Virus record (IMG/VR): IMGVR_UViG_3300046003_007892
Coordinates: 176,364 to 240,363 of that record
Source: a virus
Length of the DNA: 64,000 nt
Reading direction: 5' to 3' (one strand)
Shown here: positions 54,341-62,425 of the stretch, piece by piece
How the letters are laid out: the number at the start of each line of letters is the position of its first letter
Position numbering within the stretch: the stretch's first letter is position 1
The notes under the pieces: generated by a model
What the model was told of the DNA's origin: nothing
Database searches by the model: none
The model's input: the letters and a program-made list of their open reading frames with translations, nothing else
Program-made: the position numbers and the translations under genes

Positions 54341-54679
54341 ATGTTCTGGAAAAAGAAAAAGGTCACCGAGATCACTGCACCGGTTCCCGATGAACCCCGC
54401 GTCCGCACCGTCGTGTTCGATGCCGACACGTTGGAGCGCGCCTATCGCGATGTGAAGCATGTCGGGTTCTCGCGCTCAGTGATGAACTCCGACAACGTCC
54501 TGGCTCTCCTCATGCTGGCCAGAATGGGGCTCGAAACAGTGCCGGGGAAAGTCTTCACGCTGTCGATCACGACCGGCGCGGCCAGTCTGGATTCTCTGGC
54601 CGACGTGGCTGGGGTGCCCCAGATGCGTCCGGCAACTCCTTCAGAGGTGTTCGAAGAATTGCACCCGCCGCTCAGTTAG
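54341..54679 (+). CDS. Hypothetical protein
   Basis: 112 residues; basic start (MFWKKKKVTE), then a helical domain. Converges with the next gene, sharing 4 bp. Confidence 0.6.
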   Translation: MFWKKKKVTEITAPVPDEPRVRTVVFDADTLERAYRDVKHVGFSRSVMNSDNVLALLMLARMGLETVPGKVFTLSITTGAASLDSLADVAGVPQMRPATPSEVFEELHPPLS

Positions 54680-55257
54680 GGGAACCGCTGCACCCAGCGT
54701 TCACCAGCCGCGATCACCGCCATCGTTTCGGCGTCGTTTGGAAGGGCTTCACGAACGCATTCGCAGTAGCGGGCGAAACCTGCTCGGTCGATCATCAGGC
54801 CCGTGATGTAGCGGTCCAGGTTGTTCACGTCGCCGAAGACGCATTCTTCGAGTTCGTCATCCCCGTCGCCAAAATCCACCATTTCGAGACCATCGCTGTG
54901 GAAGCATACGGAAAAGAACTCGTAGTCTCGGTGTAGGGCTTGTCGGTTGAACTCCATGACTACGCCTTGGCCACCAGCAATCATTTCTGCTTTGTGGGAT
55001 ACGAGTTCGTGATCTTCCTCGAACTTGGTGTAATCGAAATCGCTATACTGGGATAGCTGGCCCCGCCGAGCGAGATCAATTGCGCTCCCGCAGAAACGCT
55101 TCGCGACCTCGGGGTCGAGGGTGAAGCTAGCTTGGTCTTCGCCGCCGTAGGCGCCAATCATGTTGTGATGTGCAATGAAGCAGAACCCCGTCATGGACGT
55201 CCCGTGATAGAGATGCGCCGGACGCTGTGATTCCGTCAGATTCATCCACTCGCGCAT
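54676..55257 (-). CDS. ADP-ribosyltransferase-fold-like protein
   Basis: 193 residues. LYHGTSMTGF near residue 20, ASFTLDPEVAKRF near residue 46 and a late acidic LEECVFGDVNNL follow the order H/R-S/T-E of ADP-ribosyltransferase folds. T4 carries such enzymes to modify host proteins. The key residues are only inferred by eye; it may be an inactive relative. Confidence 0.5.
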   Translation of the reverse strand: MREWMNLTESQRPAHLYHGTSMTGFCFIAHHNMIGAYGGEDQASFTLDPEVAKRFCGSAIDLARRGQLSQYSDFDYTKFEEDHELVSHKAEMIAGGQGVVMEFNRQALHRDYEFFSVCFHSDGLEMVDFGDGDDELEECVFGDVNNLDRYITGLMIDRAGFARYCECVREALPNDAETMAVIAAGERWVQRFP

Positions 55258-55258
55258 G

Positions 55259-55582
55259 TTAGCCCACAGTCTTCCTGATCGCGCGGTTCTCAGCCATGGC
55301 GATGGCCTCGGCCTTGCGGAGCAACAGGAGATCGAGGCCAAGCGACTTGAACTCTTCCTTGATGTCGCCCTGGAGGGTCAACCAGTCGTCGCCAACGCGC
55401 TTCATGATGGCGGTTCCGGCCGGGCGCCGGTTGTAGAAGACCGTGTAGGCGATGTTGTCTCCAACGCGCTCTTCTTCGATATTCACGAGCTTCATATCCG
55501 CAGAGACGTCTTCGTCAATCTGCTGGACGGGGAGTTTGAGCGTGGGGTCGATGCGCTTGTAGTGTTCGAGGAAGCTGGGCAT
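55259..55582 (-). CDS. Late hypothetical protein
   Basis: 107 residues, MPSFLEHYKRIDP at the start (FLE, a weak cleavage fit). ATG 55582 is 4 nt after a TAAATA. Mixed strand-helix, no family recognised. Confidence 0.65.
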   Translation of the reverse strand: MPSFLEHYKRIDPTLKLPVQQIDEDVSADMKLVNIEEERVGDNIAYTVFYNRRPAGTAIMKRVGDDWLTLQGDIKEEFKSLGLDLLLLRKAEAIAMAENRAIRKTVG

Positions 55583-55586
55583 GGCT

Positions 55587-55592
55587 TATTTA
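55587..55592 (-). promoter_or_regulatory. T4-like late promoter (ATAAATA)
   Basis: CATAAATA on the minus strand, 4 nt before ATG 55582. Confidence 0.72.
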
Positions 55593-55868
55593 TGCCAGAC
55601 GAAGCTTCCATTCGAAAAAACACGCCTGTGCACGGACGAGATCGCTTGCTTGGGTGAAGTGCCAGGGTCGCCCTATTCCTCGCATGACTGACCAGCCGGG
55701 ACCGAATACGGCGTCGGACGTGGTGCCGTGGTGAACCCAAACTCCGATCTCGTCCATTACCGCTCGTCCATCAATGATATAGCGATGGATGGCACGGCTA
55801 GGCCGCGTGATCTTCACCCACTCACGCAGGATTTCGAGGTTCTCCGGCGTGAGTGGGTGTTCGGTCAC
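55590..55868 (-). CDS. Hypothetical protein
   Basis: 92 residues from GTG 55868, overlapping the CCA-enzyme stop (GTGA). Trp/His-rich; IGVWVHHGTT near residue 40 might be a small fold of its own. No family recognised. Confidence 0.6.
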   Translation of the reverse strand: MTEHPLTPENLEILREWVKITRPSRAIHRYIIDGRAVMDEIGVWVHHGTTSDAVFGPGWSVMRGIGRPWHFTQASDLVRAQACFFEWKLRLA

Positions 55869-57100
55869 AGGCCCTGTTTGGCCAGCAGGCCGTTCAGGAA
55901 GTCGTTGGTGCGGTTCATGTCGAACCAGACCTTGACCCATTCTTCTTCGGTCGCGCGCAGGATGTCGCCCATGGCCTTGCCGGGCTTCATGCCACGGTCG
56001 ATCAGCATCGCCCCCGAGATCGGGAACACGCGGGGAGCCAGACGGCCCACCTTGTTGATCTGATCGGCCAGCGTATCGAAATCGAACGGCAGGCCACAGG
56101 CCCAGGTCAGGGCCATGCGGTCACGAACGGCCACGACGCCATCGCGGTAGATGTGCTGCTCGATGCTGTCGAACCACGCGTCTCCGCCCATCTCGGTGAA
56201 CGGTCCCTGCTTGATCGCGTTGGTGACCCGCTGACGCGAGGCGTTCGAGAACCGCAGGCGAGCCATGACGTCCCCGCAGGCCTGCATATCCCAGTTGAAC
56301 AGGGAGGCGAAGCGGGGGGCCCAGTCGGTCGTGGCTTGACAGACGCGGGTGAACACACGGGCGTCAAACGCGACCGGGAAGATGGTCGAGTAGACCTCGG
56401 TGCGCTGCATGGCCTCCAGAGCGGGGACGGGGTTGCCCGCGCCCAGCAGCTTGGAGATTTCCTTCTCGATGCGTTCGCCGGACAGGCTCGCGATTCCGTC
56501 CCGTTGCGCCTTGCAGGCGGCCAGGGCTTCGGCGGAGATGTCCGCACCCAGAACCGCCATGAAGCGGAACAGGCGCAGGCTGCGCAGGTGATCTTCGCGC
56601 AGACGCTGCTCGGCGTCGCCGACGAACTGGATACGACGGGCCTTGGCGTCTTCAATGCCGCCGCGCGTCGGGTCATAGACGGTTCCGTCCGGGCCCAGAT
56701 ACAGGGCGTTGAAGCGGAAGTCGCGACGTTGCGCGTCTTCGGCCCAGTCCTTCGTAAAGGCGATCACGGCGCGGCGGCCATCGGTCTCGACGTCGCGGCG
56801 CAGCGTCGTGAACTCGTAGGCGGTCTTGTTGATGATGACCGAGACCGTGCCGTGCTCGATGCCCGTGGGGATGACATCGAAACCTTCCAAGCGGAAGATG
56901 TCCGAGATCAGCGTGGGTTCCAGAGTGGTGGCGATGTCGATGTCGCCGCACTGGCGGCCCATGATGGAGTCACGCACGCACCCGCCGACGAAGCGGTAGG
57001 AATCCGCAGGCGCATGCACATCCATGATCGCGATGATCGATTGGATGGCCGGGGTCGAGAACCAATCCGGGCGCAGGGTCAGGGTCTTCGGCGTGCTCAT
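55865..57100 (-). CDS. cca: CCA-adding enzyme / poly(A) polymerase-family nucleotidyltransferase
   Basis: 411 residues. FVGGCVRDSIMGRQCGDIDIATT near residues 37-59 holds the G-G-x-V-R-D and the metal-binding DxD; RRDFRFNALY and EDHLRSLRLFRFMA complete the class II tRNA nucleotidyltransferase pattern, in the long alphaproteobacterial form. It adds or repairs the CCA end of tRNAs. ATG 57100 lies 6 nt from a -10 box; probably leaderless. Confidence 0.92.
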   Translation of the reverse strand: MSTPKTLTLRPDWFSTPAIQSIIAIMDVHAPADSYRFVGGCVRDSIMGRQCGDIDIATTLEPTLISDIFRLEGFDVIPTGIEHGTVSVIINKTAYEFTTLRRDVETDGRRAVIAFTKDWAEDAQRRDFRFNALYLGPDGTVYDPTRGGIEDAKARRIQFVGDAEQRLREDHLRSLRLFRFMAVLGADISAEALAACKAQRDGIASLSGERIEKEISKLLGAGNPVPALEAMQRTEVYSTIFPVAFDARVFTRVCQATTDWAPRFASLFNWDMQACGDVMARLRFSNASRQRVTNAIKQGPFTEMGGDAWFDSIEQHIYRDGVVAVRDRMALTWACGLPFDFDTLADQINKVGRLAPRVFPISGAMLIDRGMKPGKAMGDILRATEEEWVKVWFDMNRTNDFLNGLLAKQGL

Positions 57101-57106
57101 CCCGTG

Positions 57107-57135
57107 TGTCTATTTGCCAGCACTGTTTTTGTCAA
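57107..57135 (-). promoter_or_regulatory. cca promoter giving a leaderless mRNA
   Basis: TTGACA, 17-bp spacer, TAGACA, 6 nt to ATG 57100 on the minus strand. Confidence 0.65.
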
Positions 57136-57140
57136 GGAAA

Positions 57141-57169
57141 TTGATCTCGATGAACTGCTGTGGTAGATG
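57141..57169 (+). promoter_or_regulatory. Putative divergent sigma70-like promoter
   Basis: TTGATC, 17-bp spacer, TAGATG, 6 nt to ATG 57176. Confidence 0.4.
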
Positions 57170-57175
57170 TATCTA

Positions 57176-57577
57176 ATGGCCAAATCAGAATACGTTCTCC
57201 GCATCGAAGAGCAATACGGCGCGACCCACATCGCCTATATGGAGGTGAACGGGCGCGACATGGACGTCTTCTATCAGCCCAACCCCAAGACCGAACTCGG
57301 TCACTCGAACTATTTCGGCATTCTCATGCAGGGTTCGAGCTTGATGATCACTCAAGCGCGTCGTGTCCAGGATGAAACATACCCGGCCATCATCATCGAC
57401 AACACGCTGATGACCACCCTTCGGAATCATGACTTTCAGATGCACGCCAGTGGTGCCATGCTTGATGGCGGCCCCGGCTATGGACGCATCAATCCCGATT
57501 TCGCCCCCGATGGCGTTCTCCGGGTCGTGGGCGACAAACTCGCCTTCGTCGGCCGGGTCAAGCCAGACCCTAAATGA
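57176..57577 (+). CDS. Hypothetical protein with duplicated 3' end
   Basis: 133 residues from ATG 57176 (ATG 57167 possible). The C-terminal VVGDKLAFVGRVKPDPK is repeated in the same frame after the stop as LVGNKLVFVGRIKPDPK, because of a 54-bp tandem duplication. No family recognised. Confidence 0.65.
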   Translation: MAKSEYVLRIEEQYGATHIAYMEVNGRDMDVFYQPNPKTELGHSNYFGILMQGSSLMITQARRVQDETYPAIIIDNTLMTTLRNHDFQMHASGAMLDGGPGYGRINPDFAPDGVLRVVGDKLAFVGRVKPDPK

Positions 57578-57632
57578 CTCGTGGGCAACAAGCTCGTCTT
57601 CGTTGGACGCATCAAACCAGACCCCAAATGAC
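57525..57632 (+). repeat. 54-bp tandem duplication across a stop/start junction
   Basis: Two copies, 57525-57578 and 57579-57632, starting TCGTGGGC and ending AAATGAC. Diverged at several positions, most of them synonymous or conservative in the reading frame of the upstream gene. Confidence 0.85.
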
Positions 57633-58008
57633 CGCAGCAGCAAATGACCCTCGTATCTGTGAAGGCCGCAGTCGGTACTGGTGGTCGGGCTATGATGATC
57701 GCATGCGGGCGAAGCCTTACTCCATCCAGACTACTGGCTCGGATTGGCGGGCTGGGTGGGCGACTGCCGACCACTCACACAACGACATCGGCATCATGGA
57801 AGGGGTTGACTGCTTCCTGGTCAACATCCCCGATCTCAAAGACGTGCATGTCCTAAACGAGGTCGTAGAATGGATGAAAGCGAGGGGCGTTGAAACGCCA
57901 CCTCGCTCGTATGAACTTTGCTTGACTCGTGGGCGGGCGGGTCAACTGACGGTTTTTGCTCTTCCGACCTACGAACTCGCCTTCGAGTTTTTCGCCACGT
58001 TCGGCTAA
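57574..58008 (+). CDS. Hypothetical protein with two candidate starts
   Basis: 144 residues from ATG 57574 (ATGA overlap), or 126 from ATG 57628, the duplicate of the same start. The first 18 residues are an out-of-frame reading of the repeat, so the shorter protein (MTAAANDPRICEG) is likely the ancestral form. Trp/Tyr-rich; LTVFALPTYELAFEFFATFG at the end recalls the W/TF-type small proteins of 43680-44473. Confidence 0.6.
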   Translation: MTRGQQARLRWTHQTRPQMTAAANDPRICEGRSRYWWSGYDDRMRAKPYSIQTTGSDWRAGWATADHSHNDIGIMEGVDCFLVNIPDLKDVHVLNEVVEWMKARGVETPPRSYELCLTRGRAGQLTVFALPTYELAFEFFATFG

Positions 58009-58392
58009 TTAGTTGTCGTAGGGGTCGATGCCGTTCCACAGGTGATTGCCATAGGAATCGCCTGCGTTGTCCTGACCGTCTTCGCGATGAGTGATCGGGA
58101 TGCCCATACGGTCGGTTCCAGAATAACCGGAATGCCCATCGTCGCTATAGGCGGAGCCGACTGCACCCAGGCCGGGGTTCGAGATACCGGCGTTTTCCAG
58201 AGCCGCAACGGCGACGTTGTAAAGACCCAGAGCGGCGGCGGCATAGAGGAACAGCTTGGCGAGTTTGTTTTTCCCGCCGCTTTCTGCGAGAATTTTGTCC
58301 ATCGCCTCTGCGAGGAGGTCTTTCGACTTCGACTTGGATTTTGACTCCACGAGAGGCGTTTTGGCCTCGATGATGTCGATCAAATTTCTCAT
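58009..58392 (-). CDS. Candidate internal head protein
   Basis: 127 residues. MRNLIDIIEA is a very good capsid-targeting match; LLAEAMDKILAE offers further LxE sites after a Lys/Ser-rich linker. One hydrophobic stretch (LFLYAAAALGLYNVAVAA) could insert into a membrane, so a role during DNA ejection is possible. Shine-Dalgarno AAAGGA. Confidence 0.7.
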   Translation of the reverse strand: MRNLIDIIEAKTPLVESKSKSKSKDLLAEAMDKILAESGGKNKLAKLFLYAAAALGLYNVAVAALENAGISNPGLGAVGSAYSDDGHSGYSGTDRMGIPITHREDGQDNAGDSYGNHLWNGIDPYDN

Positions 58393-58417
58393 AACAGTGA
58401 TCCTTTAGGTTTTGATT

Positions 58418-58423
58418 TATTTA
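58418..58423 (-). promoter_or_regulatory. T4-like late promoter (ATAAATA)
   Basis: GATAAATA on the minus strand, 25 nt before ATG 58392. Just beyond it, on the other strand, begins the structured RNA. Confidence 0.72.
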
Positions 58424-58431
58424 TCTTTTCG

Positions 58432-58923
58432 CCAACGAAACGACGACGACAATCTCGTCAACCAAAAGAAAAATCGAAATGACGCATTTTTCGTATTGCG
58501 TTCGTTGGGGCCGATGCGTAGAAAGAGATTGTTCCGGCGGCGGACGGCTTCGGCCCCCTCCCCAACGAGGTCATCGAAAGGCTTCCTCGTTGCACGCGAA
58601 CCTCGCTACTGACCGGCTTCGGCCGCCATCAGATCACGGTGAGGCCAGCACGGAGCGCGACCTACTGTGCTTCGGCATTACTGGTCGTATTCAGAACGGT
58701 CGCTCCGTTCTGGGTTCCGGTATACTCGCGCCGTAAGTGGTGAGTGGGCCAAGACAGGGCTCGACTGGTTTGAGACCAGCTTCTGGGGTTGAGAACACCC
58801 TGACCTGATGCGATAACCTCGCGAAGGTGAACAGACTCCGGCCTCTTTCTAGGGCCGCTGACATCGCCCAGCAAGGCATGCCCAGTTAAGGGCCGGAAGA
58901 CCTGAACCATCTTCCGGCCCTTA
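58432..58923 (+). ncRNA. Large structured RNA, copy 1
   Basis: About 490 nt without a credible ORF. 5' domain: CCAACGAA (58432-58439) pairs with TTCGTTGG (58501-58508), enclosing an ACGCA/TGCGT hairpin; then a block around 58518-58560 (key bases GTAGAAAGAGATTG, and a GGC-TTCG-GCC tetraloop) nearly identical to copy 2. Middle: 8-bp stems at 58563-58592 and 58692-58712. 3' domain: TGGGC (58745-58749) can pair with GCCCA (58880-58884) around CTGG-TTTGAGA-CCAG and a GGCC-9 nt-GGCC hairpin shared with copy 2; it ends in a 14-bp terminator stem. Promoter not identified. Confidence 0.8.
58887..58923 (+). terminator. Terminal hairpin of RNA copy 1
   Basis: Perfect 14-bp stem opening TAAGGGCC and closing GGCCCTTA, 9-nt loop, followed by GATTTATTTG; only moderately U-rich. 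Confidence 0.7.
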
Positions 58924-58966
58924 GATTTATTTGGGGTCTGGTTTTGCTGTCTGGTATAACGGCGGC

Positions 58967-59176
58967 ATGATCACCAAGACCCTAGACGGCACACCGCTCA
59001 GCGAAGAAGCCGCACAGAAACTCGCGATGTTCAAGGCCATGGCGCAGGCCCGTCAGGACGCCATGGAGGAAGCCGAGCAGAATCGCTCGCGGCTCGACCG
59101 GAAAGGCGTGCGGGTCTTCACTGAAGCCGAGAAAGCAGCCTTCCTGGCGTCGCGCCCGGACCTCAAAGCCTCATAG
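58967..59176 (+). CDS. Small helical protein between the RNA copies
   Basis: 69 residues from ATG 58967. A TATAAC box lies exactly 6 nt upstream, so leaderless; -35 weak. Helical, charged (ARQDAMEEAEQNRSRLDRK). It overlaps the converging gene by 14 bp. Longer in-frame starts would run into the promoter. Confidence 0.6.
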   Translation: MITKTLDGTPLSEEAAQKLAMFKAMAQARQDAMEEAEQNRSRLDRKGVRVFTEAEKAAFLASRPDLKAS

Positions 59177-59486
59177 TAAAATATTCCAAACAGCATTCCG
59201 TCCAACCATCGGCGTCCGGGATGTCTACCTGCATCACGCCGACGAGGTCGTAGATCGATATCGTGATATCAAACTTTGACTGGTCAGCGGGGAACGCCAC
59301 GCCTCGTAGAAATACGTTTGGATATGTTCGCCCACCAACGTGGTAAACGATTCGTGTCGGCTCGACTTTCCGATCTAGGGCGTAATCCATGGCAACCGCC
59401 CACAGGGGTCGGTCATCGACAGGGACTCGCAACGCCTCGACGCGGCAACTGGGGGCGTGGCGGAGTTCAGGCGTCATCGTTTTCAT
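59163..59486 (-). CDS. Hypothetical protein
   Basis: 107 residues from ATG 59486. A TATAAATG box (59496-59503 region, minus strand), close to the T4 late consensus, precedes it. Tail WTECCLEYFTM recalls the W/TF-type small proteins. Function unknown. Confidence 0.6.
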   Translation of the reverse strand: MKTMTPELRHAPSCRVEALRVPVDDRPLWAVAMDYALDRKVEPTRIVYHVGGRTYPNVFLRGVAFPADQSKFDITISIYDLVGVMQVDIPDADGWTECCLEYFTMRL

Positions 59487-59509
59487 CTCTAGGCTGGGCT
59501 GACATTTAT

Positions 59510-60002
59510 ACCCCAAATCGTCAACCCAAACAAAAATCGAAATCGCTGCATTTTCTTGTTGCGGCCCTCGGAGGAGATGGGTAGAAAGAGATTGTTCCGG
59601 CAGCGGACGGCTTCGGCCCCCGCCGCCACGGAGAAACCCGAAAGGGCCAACACGAAGAAGGAAGGGGTTCGCCCCAACCCGAAGGAACTAAAGGACAGCG
59701 GATAACACCCGATGGCCTCAAGGACTGGAATACCGAAGTGACGAGAACGGCCCTCGAAACCGTTCGCAAGACCCTGGTCTCAAGTCACGTAGGATACGGT
59801 CTAATCCGAGGGCTCACATCGTAAAGTGGGCAGGCTCAGCTAGGGCCGATATACCGGTTTGAACCCCGGCTAGCTAGGGCCAGAAGCCCCTACCGTCTCA
59901 CGACGGAAATCACCTTCTAGGCCTCTTGCTTAGGCCTTATGTGACGCGAACGCGTCGCCCACATATTAAGGGCCCGTGGACATGATTAGCCACGGGCCCT
60001 TA
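59510..60002 (+). ncRNA. Large structured RNA, copy 2
   Basis: About 490 nt, no credible ORF. It shares with copy 1 the 5' block (AAAAATCGAAAT; a CGC-GCA/TGT-GCG hairpin with compensating changes; then 59579-59620 with GTAGAAAGAGATTG, CGGACGG and the TTCG tetraloop), a GTGGGC (59826-59831) to GCCCAC (59957-59962) closing helix, a CCGG-TTTGAACC-CCGG hairpin, a GGCC-9 nt-GGCC hairpin, and a 13-bp terminal stem. The middle is unrelated. A D-arm-like GGCTCAGCTAGGGCC lies near 59833. Placed, like copy 1, back-to-back with a minus-strand late gene. Confidence 0.8.
59967..60002 (+). terminator. Terminal hairpin of RNA copy 2
   Basis: Perfect 13-bp stem opening TAAGGGCCC and closing GGGCCCTTA with a 10-nt loop; no clear U-tract after it. 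Confidence 0.65.
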
Positions 60003-60015
60003 GCTTGTCTGGGCC

Positions 60016-60021
60016 TAAATA
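60016..60021 (+). promoter_or_regulatory. T4-like late promoter (TAAATA)
   Basis: CTAAATA exactly 4 nt before ATG 60026. Confidence 0.75.
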
Positions 60022-60025
60022 TGAG

Positions 60026-61531
60026 ATGCGTCGGTTCATCGATCTCTCTGAGAAATTCCACCACGGCTTCGTCCCGACCTACAATCGCGGTAAGCCCTGC
60101 GAGGTGTTCAAGAACCCCGACCGGTCTGAGGTCCGCAAGCTGAAGGCCGATATGGATGAGGTTCGCGCCTATCTGGTTGGCGACGACATCTTTATGTGGA
60201 ACACCTATCAGTCCCTGCACCGCACGGTGCACGACGAACTCAAGCTTCCTGCTGACGCTCTCCCGATCATCATCTACGGCGACGTGGACGACGAGGCCTC
60301 GGTTGTGGTCACCGACGCGAGTAGGTCCACGGTCTGGCACCATAATGCCGAGACGCGTGGAGCCATCATGGCCCATCCCTACTTTGCCCGCTGCGAAGAC
60401 GTCGAAGTCTCTTACTATGACGAAGCCATCGTCGGACAATGGCATGACCCCAAAGGCGAGAACGAGGATTTCGTTGCTCATTTCATGGGTGATGAATACG
60501 GCGACGACAGTATCGACCATGGTGCCGAAGACCCCGACGACGATGGCTTCACCGACGAAGAGCGGGCCCTGCACGAGGGCATGGCCCTGAACCTCTTTGA
60601 ACTCTCGGGCCCGTCTCAAGAAGCAGCTAATCAGAAATTCGCCGCCTATGCGAAGAGCCAACGAAACGGCAAGCCCGAACTCTTCGGCACGTCACAGCGG
60701 GCCAACCCAGGCCTCTTTCACGGCACCGGCTATTTCACCTGGATGTGTGAGCACGTCGGTGATCTCTCCCACCGCATCGCCGACAACGCCGTCAACTCCA
60801 CCTGCGGGTTCGAGACCATGAACGAGAAAGTCGGGAAGGCTCTCGACAAGCTCCGCTCAGGCTCCTTCGGCCGCACGTTCGCGAGGACGGTAGTGGAAAA
60901 TGTTCGAAACAATTATCATTACGGAGTTGAGGTCGGTCGCACGACCGGCTCCTTCGAGGAGTTCGAGACCGAGTGGCGCGACGCCTCCAAGCTCTATGGC
61001 GCCGCACACGCTGCCCTCCAGCCCTTCAACGATGCCCAGATGCATTGTCGGGATGCGGCGGTCGCGCTCGGGAACCATGACTGGCTGAAATGCCTGAAGC
61101 ATCTCGAAGTCCTCGCGGCCCACCTCGTAGATCGCGAATCCTGGCAGGCCTACGCTGGGGCCTTGGCCTTCACTCAAAATGAGAGCTTTCGCGGACGTCT
61201 GCCATTCGACCCCGAAGACGCAGTGACGAACCCGAGCGCGAAACGTCTGATGGCCATGGTGAAGAATGCCACCCATCAGGATTTGCGCGGCCTCTACGAC
61301 GGAACCAACCTGTATTTCTGGGACGCCAGCCTTGGCGTTCACTCCCACGTCGCCCCGGCGATTGGTCTCGAATACGATTATCTCAAGAGGCTCAACGTCG
61401 ATATCGTTTACGGCGGCGTGGAGATCACATGGGACGAGGGTGTGCCCAAGGAGGCCATCGCGAAACGATACGGTGACCTGGGTCGATTCAAGACCGCCCA
61501 GACCTTCGAGTTCGAGGGTGCCCTGTCATGA
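60026..61531 (+). CDS. Candidate internal head protein, three-domain fusion
   Basis: 501 residues. MRRFIDLSE gives an LSE site. Domain A (~30-75): KNPDRSEVRKL ... VRAYLVGDDIFMWN. Middle (~215-385): FAAYAKSQRN, EHVGDLSHRIA, VVENVRNNYHYG, homologous to the separate late protein at 43019-43678. Domain C (~405-460): NPSAKRLMAMV ... LRGLYDGTNLYFWDAS, a second copy of domain A. So two NP/RG/YVW domains flank a helical module. ATG 60026 is set by promoter spacing, not the in-frame codon at 60005. Confidence 0.72.
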   Translation: MRRFIDLSEKFHHGFVPTYNRGKPCEVFKNPDRSEVRKLKADMDEVRAYLVGDDIFMWNTYQSLHRTVHDELKLPADALPIIIYGDVDDEASVVVTDASRSTVWHHNAETRGAIMAHPYFARCEDVEVSYYDEAIVGQWHDPKGENEDFVAHFMGDEYGDDSIDHGAEDPDDDGFTDEERALHEGMALNLFELSGPSQEAANQKFAAYAKSQRNGKPELFGTSQRANPGLFHGTGYFTWMCEHVGDLSHRIADNAVNSTCGFETMNEKVGKALDKLRSGSFGRTFARTVVENVRNNYHYGVEVGRTTGSFEEFETEWRDASKLYGAAHAALQPFNDAQMHCRDAAVALGNHDWLKCLKHLEVLAAHLVDRESWQAYAGALAFTQNESFRGRLPFDPEDAVTNPSAKRLMAMVKNATHQDLRGLYDGTNLYFWDASLGVHSHVAPAIGLEYDYLKRLNVDIVYGGVEITWDEGVPKEAIAKRYGDLGRFKTAQTFEFEGALS

Positions 61532-61944
61532 GGCTTGCAGAGATCATGGAGCGGGCTGGCCCTCAGACCTACATTCGTTTCGGGGATATCCCGGCTAGCG
61601 GCCGATCTGGCATCGGTGCCTCGACGAACCAGTTCACGCATGCCCGGAGACGCGGTGACGAAGAACTAGGGGTGTCCGTCTACCCGGCTCGCTTCGACCG
61701 AGAGCTTCAGAAATGGATTCTGGACTGCAACAACTACGCGACGCTGGGCGAACTCGTCTCCCGTGAGCGACCCGCCTTCGTCGTGACTGGCGATCACGTC
61801 ATCGACCCCGATTATGAAGCCCCCGCTTACGGACAGGACAGCGAGCCCCTGTTGACCAATGTCCGGGTTCTCCGACCGGTCACCTACCAGGAAATCATCG
61901 CACCCGGCTGGGGCGAGACCTCAACCATAGACGAAATGGTCTAG
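61528..61944 (+). CDS. Candidate internal head protein, YIRFG domain
   Basis: 138 residues, ATGA overlap with the previous gene. MRLAEIMERAG gives an IME site. YIRFGDIPASGRSGIG, LGVSVYPARFD, RPAFVVTGD and DSEPLLTNVRVLRPVT match the C-terminal half of 62654-63478. Domain of unknown function seen in other large phages, from memory. Confidence 0.68.
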   Translation: MRLAEIMERAGPQTYIRFGDIPASGRSGIGASTNQFTHARRRGDEELGVSVYPARFDRELQKWILDCNNYATLGELVSRERPAFVVTGDHVIDPDYEAPAYGQDSEPLLTNVRVLRPVTYQEIIAPGWGETSTIDEMV

Positions 61945-62378
61945 AGGTAAGCCGCTTGATCTTCGCGGTGGATGGCGAAGCGTTCTCCCCACGACAGCCG
62001 GAACAGCATCCGGTCGGCGGCAGTGCCGAACACCATGAAACCGATGCGGGACCGGAAGTTAAGCTCCCACGTGCCCGAGATATTCTCGCTCAACCATATT
62101 CTCAGTTCCTGCCGGGGGACCAGTTTCTTTTCCCAGTTGACCGCCCAATAGCGCGCAGGAACCCAGACCTCGTGTTCGGCCAGTTGGTCGATCTCGTCGG
62201 TATAGGGTCCGGCTGGCATGGGGGCTCCGAGGAAAATGTCGCTGCGACCGGGTCTGGAGTTTTCAAGGGCAAGGCCCTCCCTGTTGTGAACGGCCTCCTG
62301 GCAGAGGCGATCACCGAGACGCTTACGGCGTTCCAAACCAGGGCTTTGCCAGTCCCTCGTTCTTCCCGCCACGTCCAC
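61941..62378 (-). CDS. Hypothetical protein, W/TF-type family (start uncertain)
   Basis: 145 residues from GTG 62378; in-frame ATT 62387 lies exactly 6 nt after the -10 box, and ATG 62219 would give 92 residues. The C-terminal SGTWELNFRSR ... FRLSWGERF resembles 44060-44473. Converges on the gene at 61528, sharing 4 bp. Confidence 0.55.
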   Translation of the reverse strand: MDVAGRTRDWQSPGLERRKRLGDRLCQEAVHNREGLALENSRPGRSDIFLGAPMPAGPYTDEIDQLAEHEVWVPARYWAVNWEKKLVPRQELRIWLSENISGTWELNFRSRIGFMVFGTAADRMLFRLSWGERFAIHREDQAAYL

Positions 62379-62393
62379 CGCAGCAATGTCTTT

Positions 62394-62421
62394 CTTGTAA
62401 AGGAAATCGCGTGGCTGTCAA
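62394..62421 (-). promoter_or_regulatory. Sigma70-like promoter
   Basis: TTGACA, 16-bp spacer, TACAAG on the minus strand; same -10 and spacing as the promoter 217 bp upstream. Confidence 0.65.
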
Positions 62422-62425
62422 GCCT

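Noticed and set aside
58740-60002. tmRNA or RNase P RNA
   Set aside because: No tag ORF, no CCA-type end, no RNase P core motifs; the two copies resemble each other but neither known RNA.
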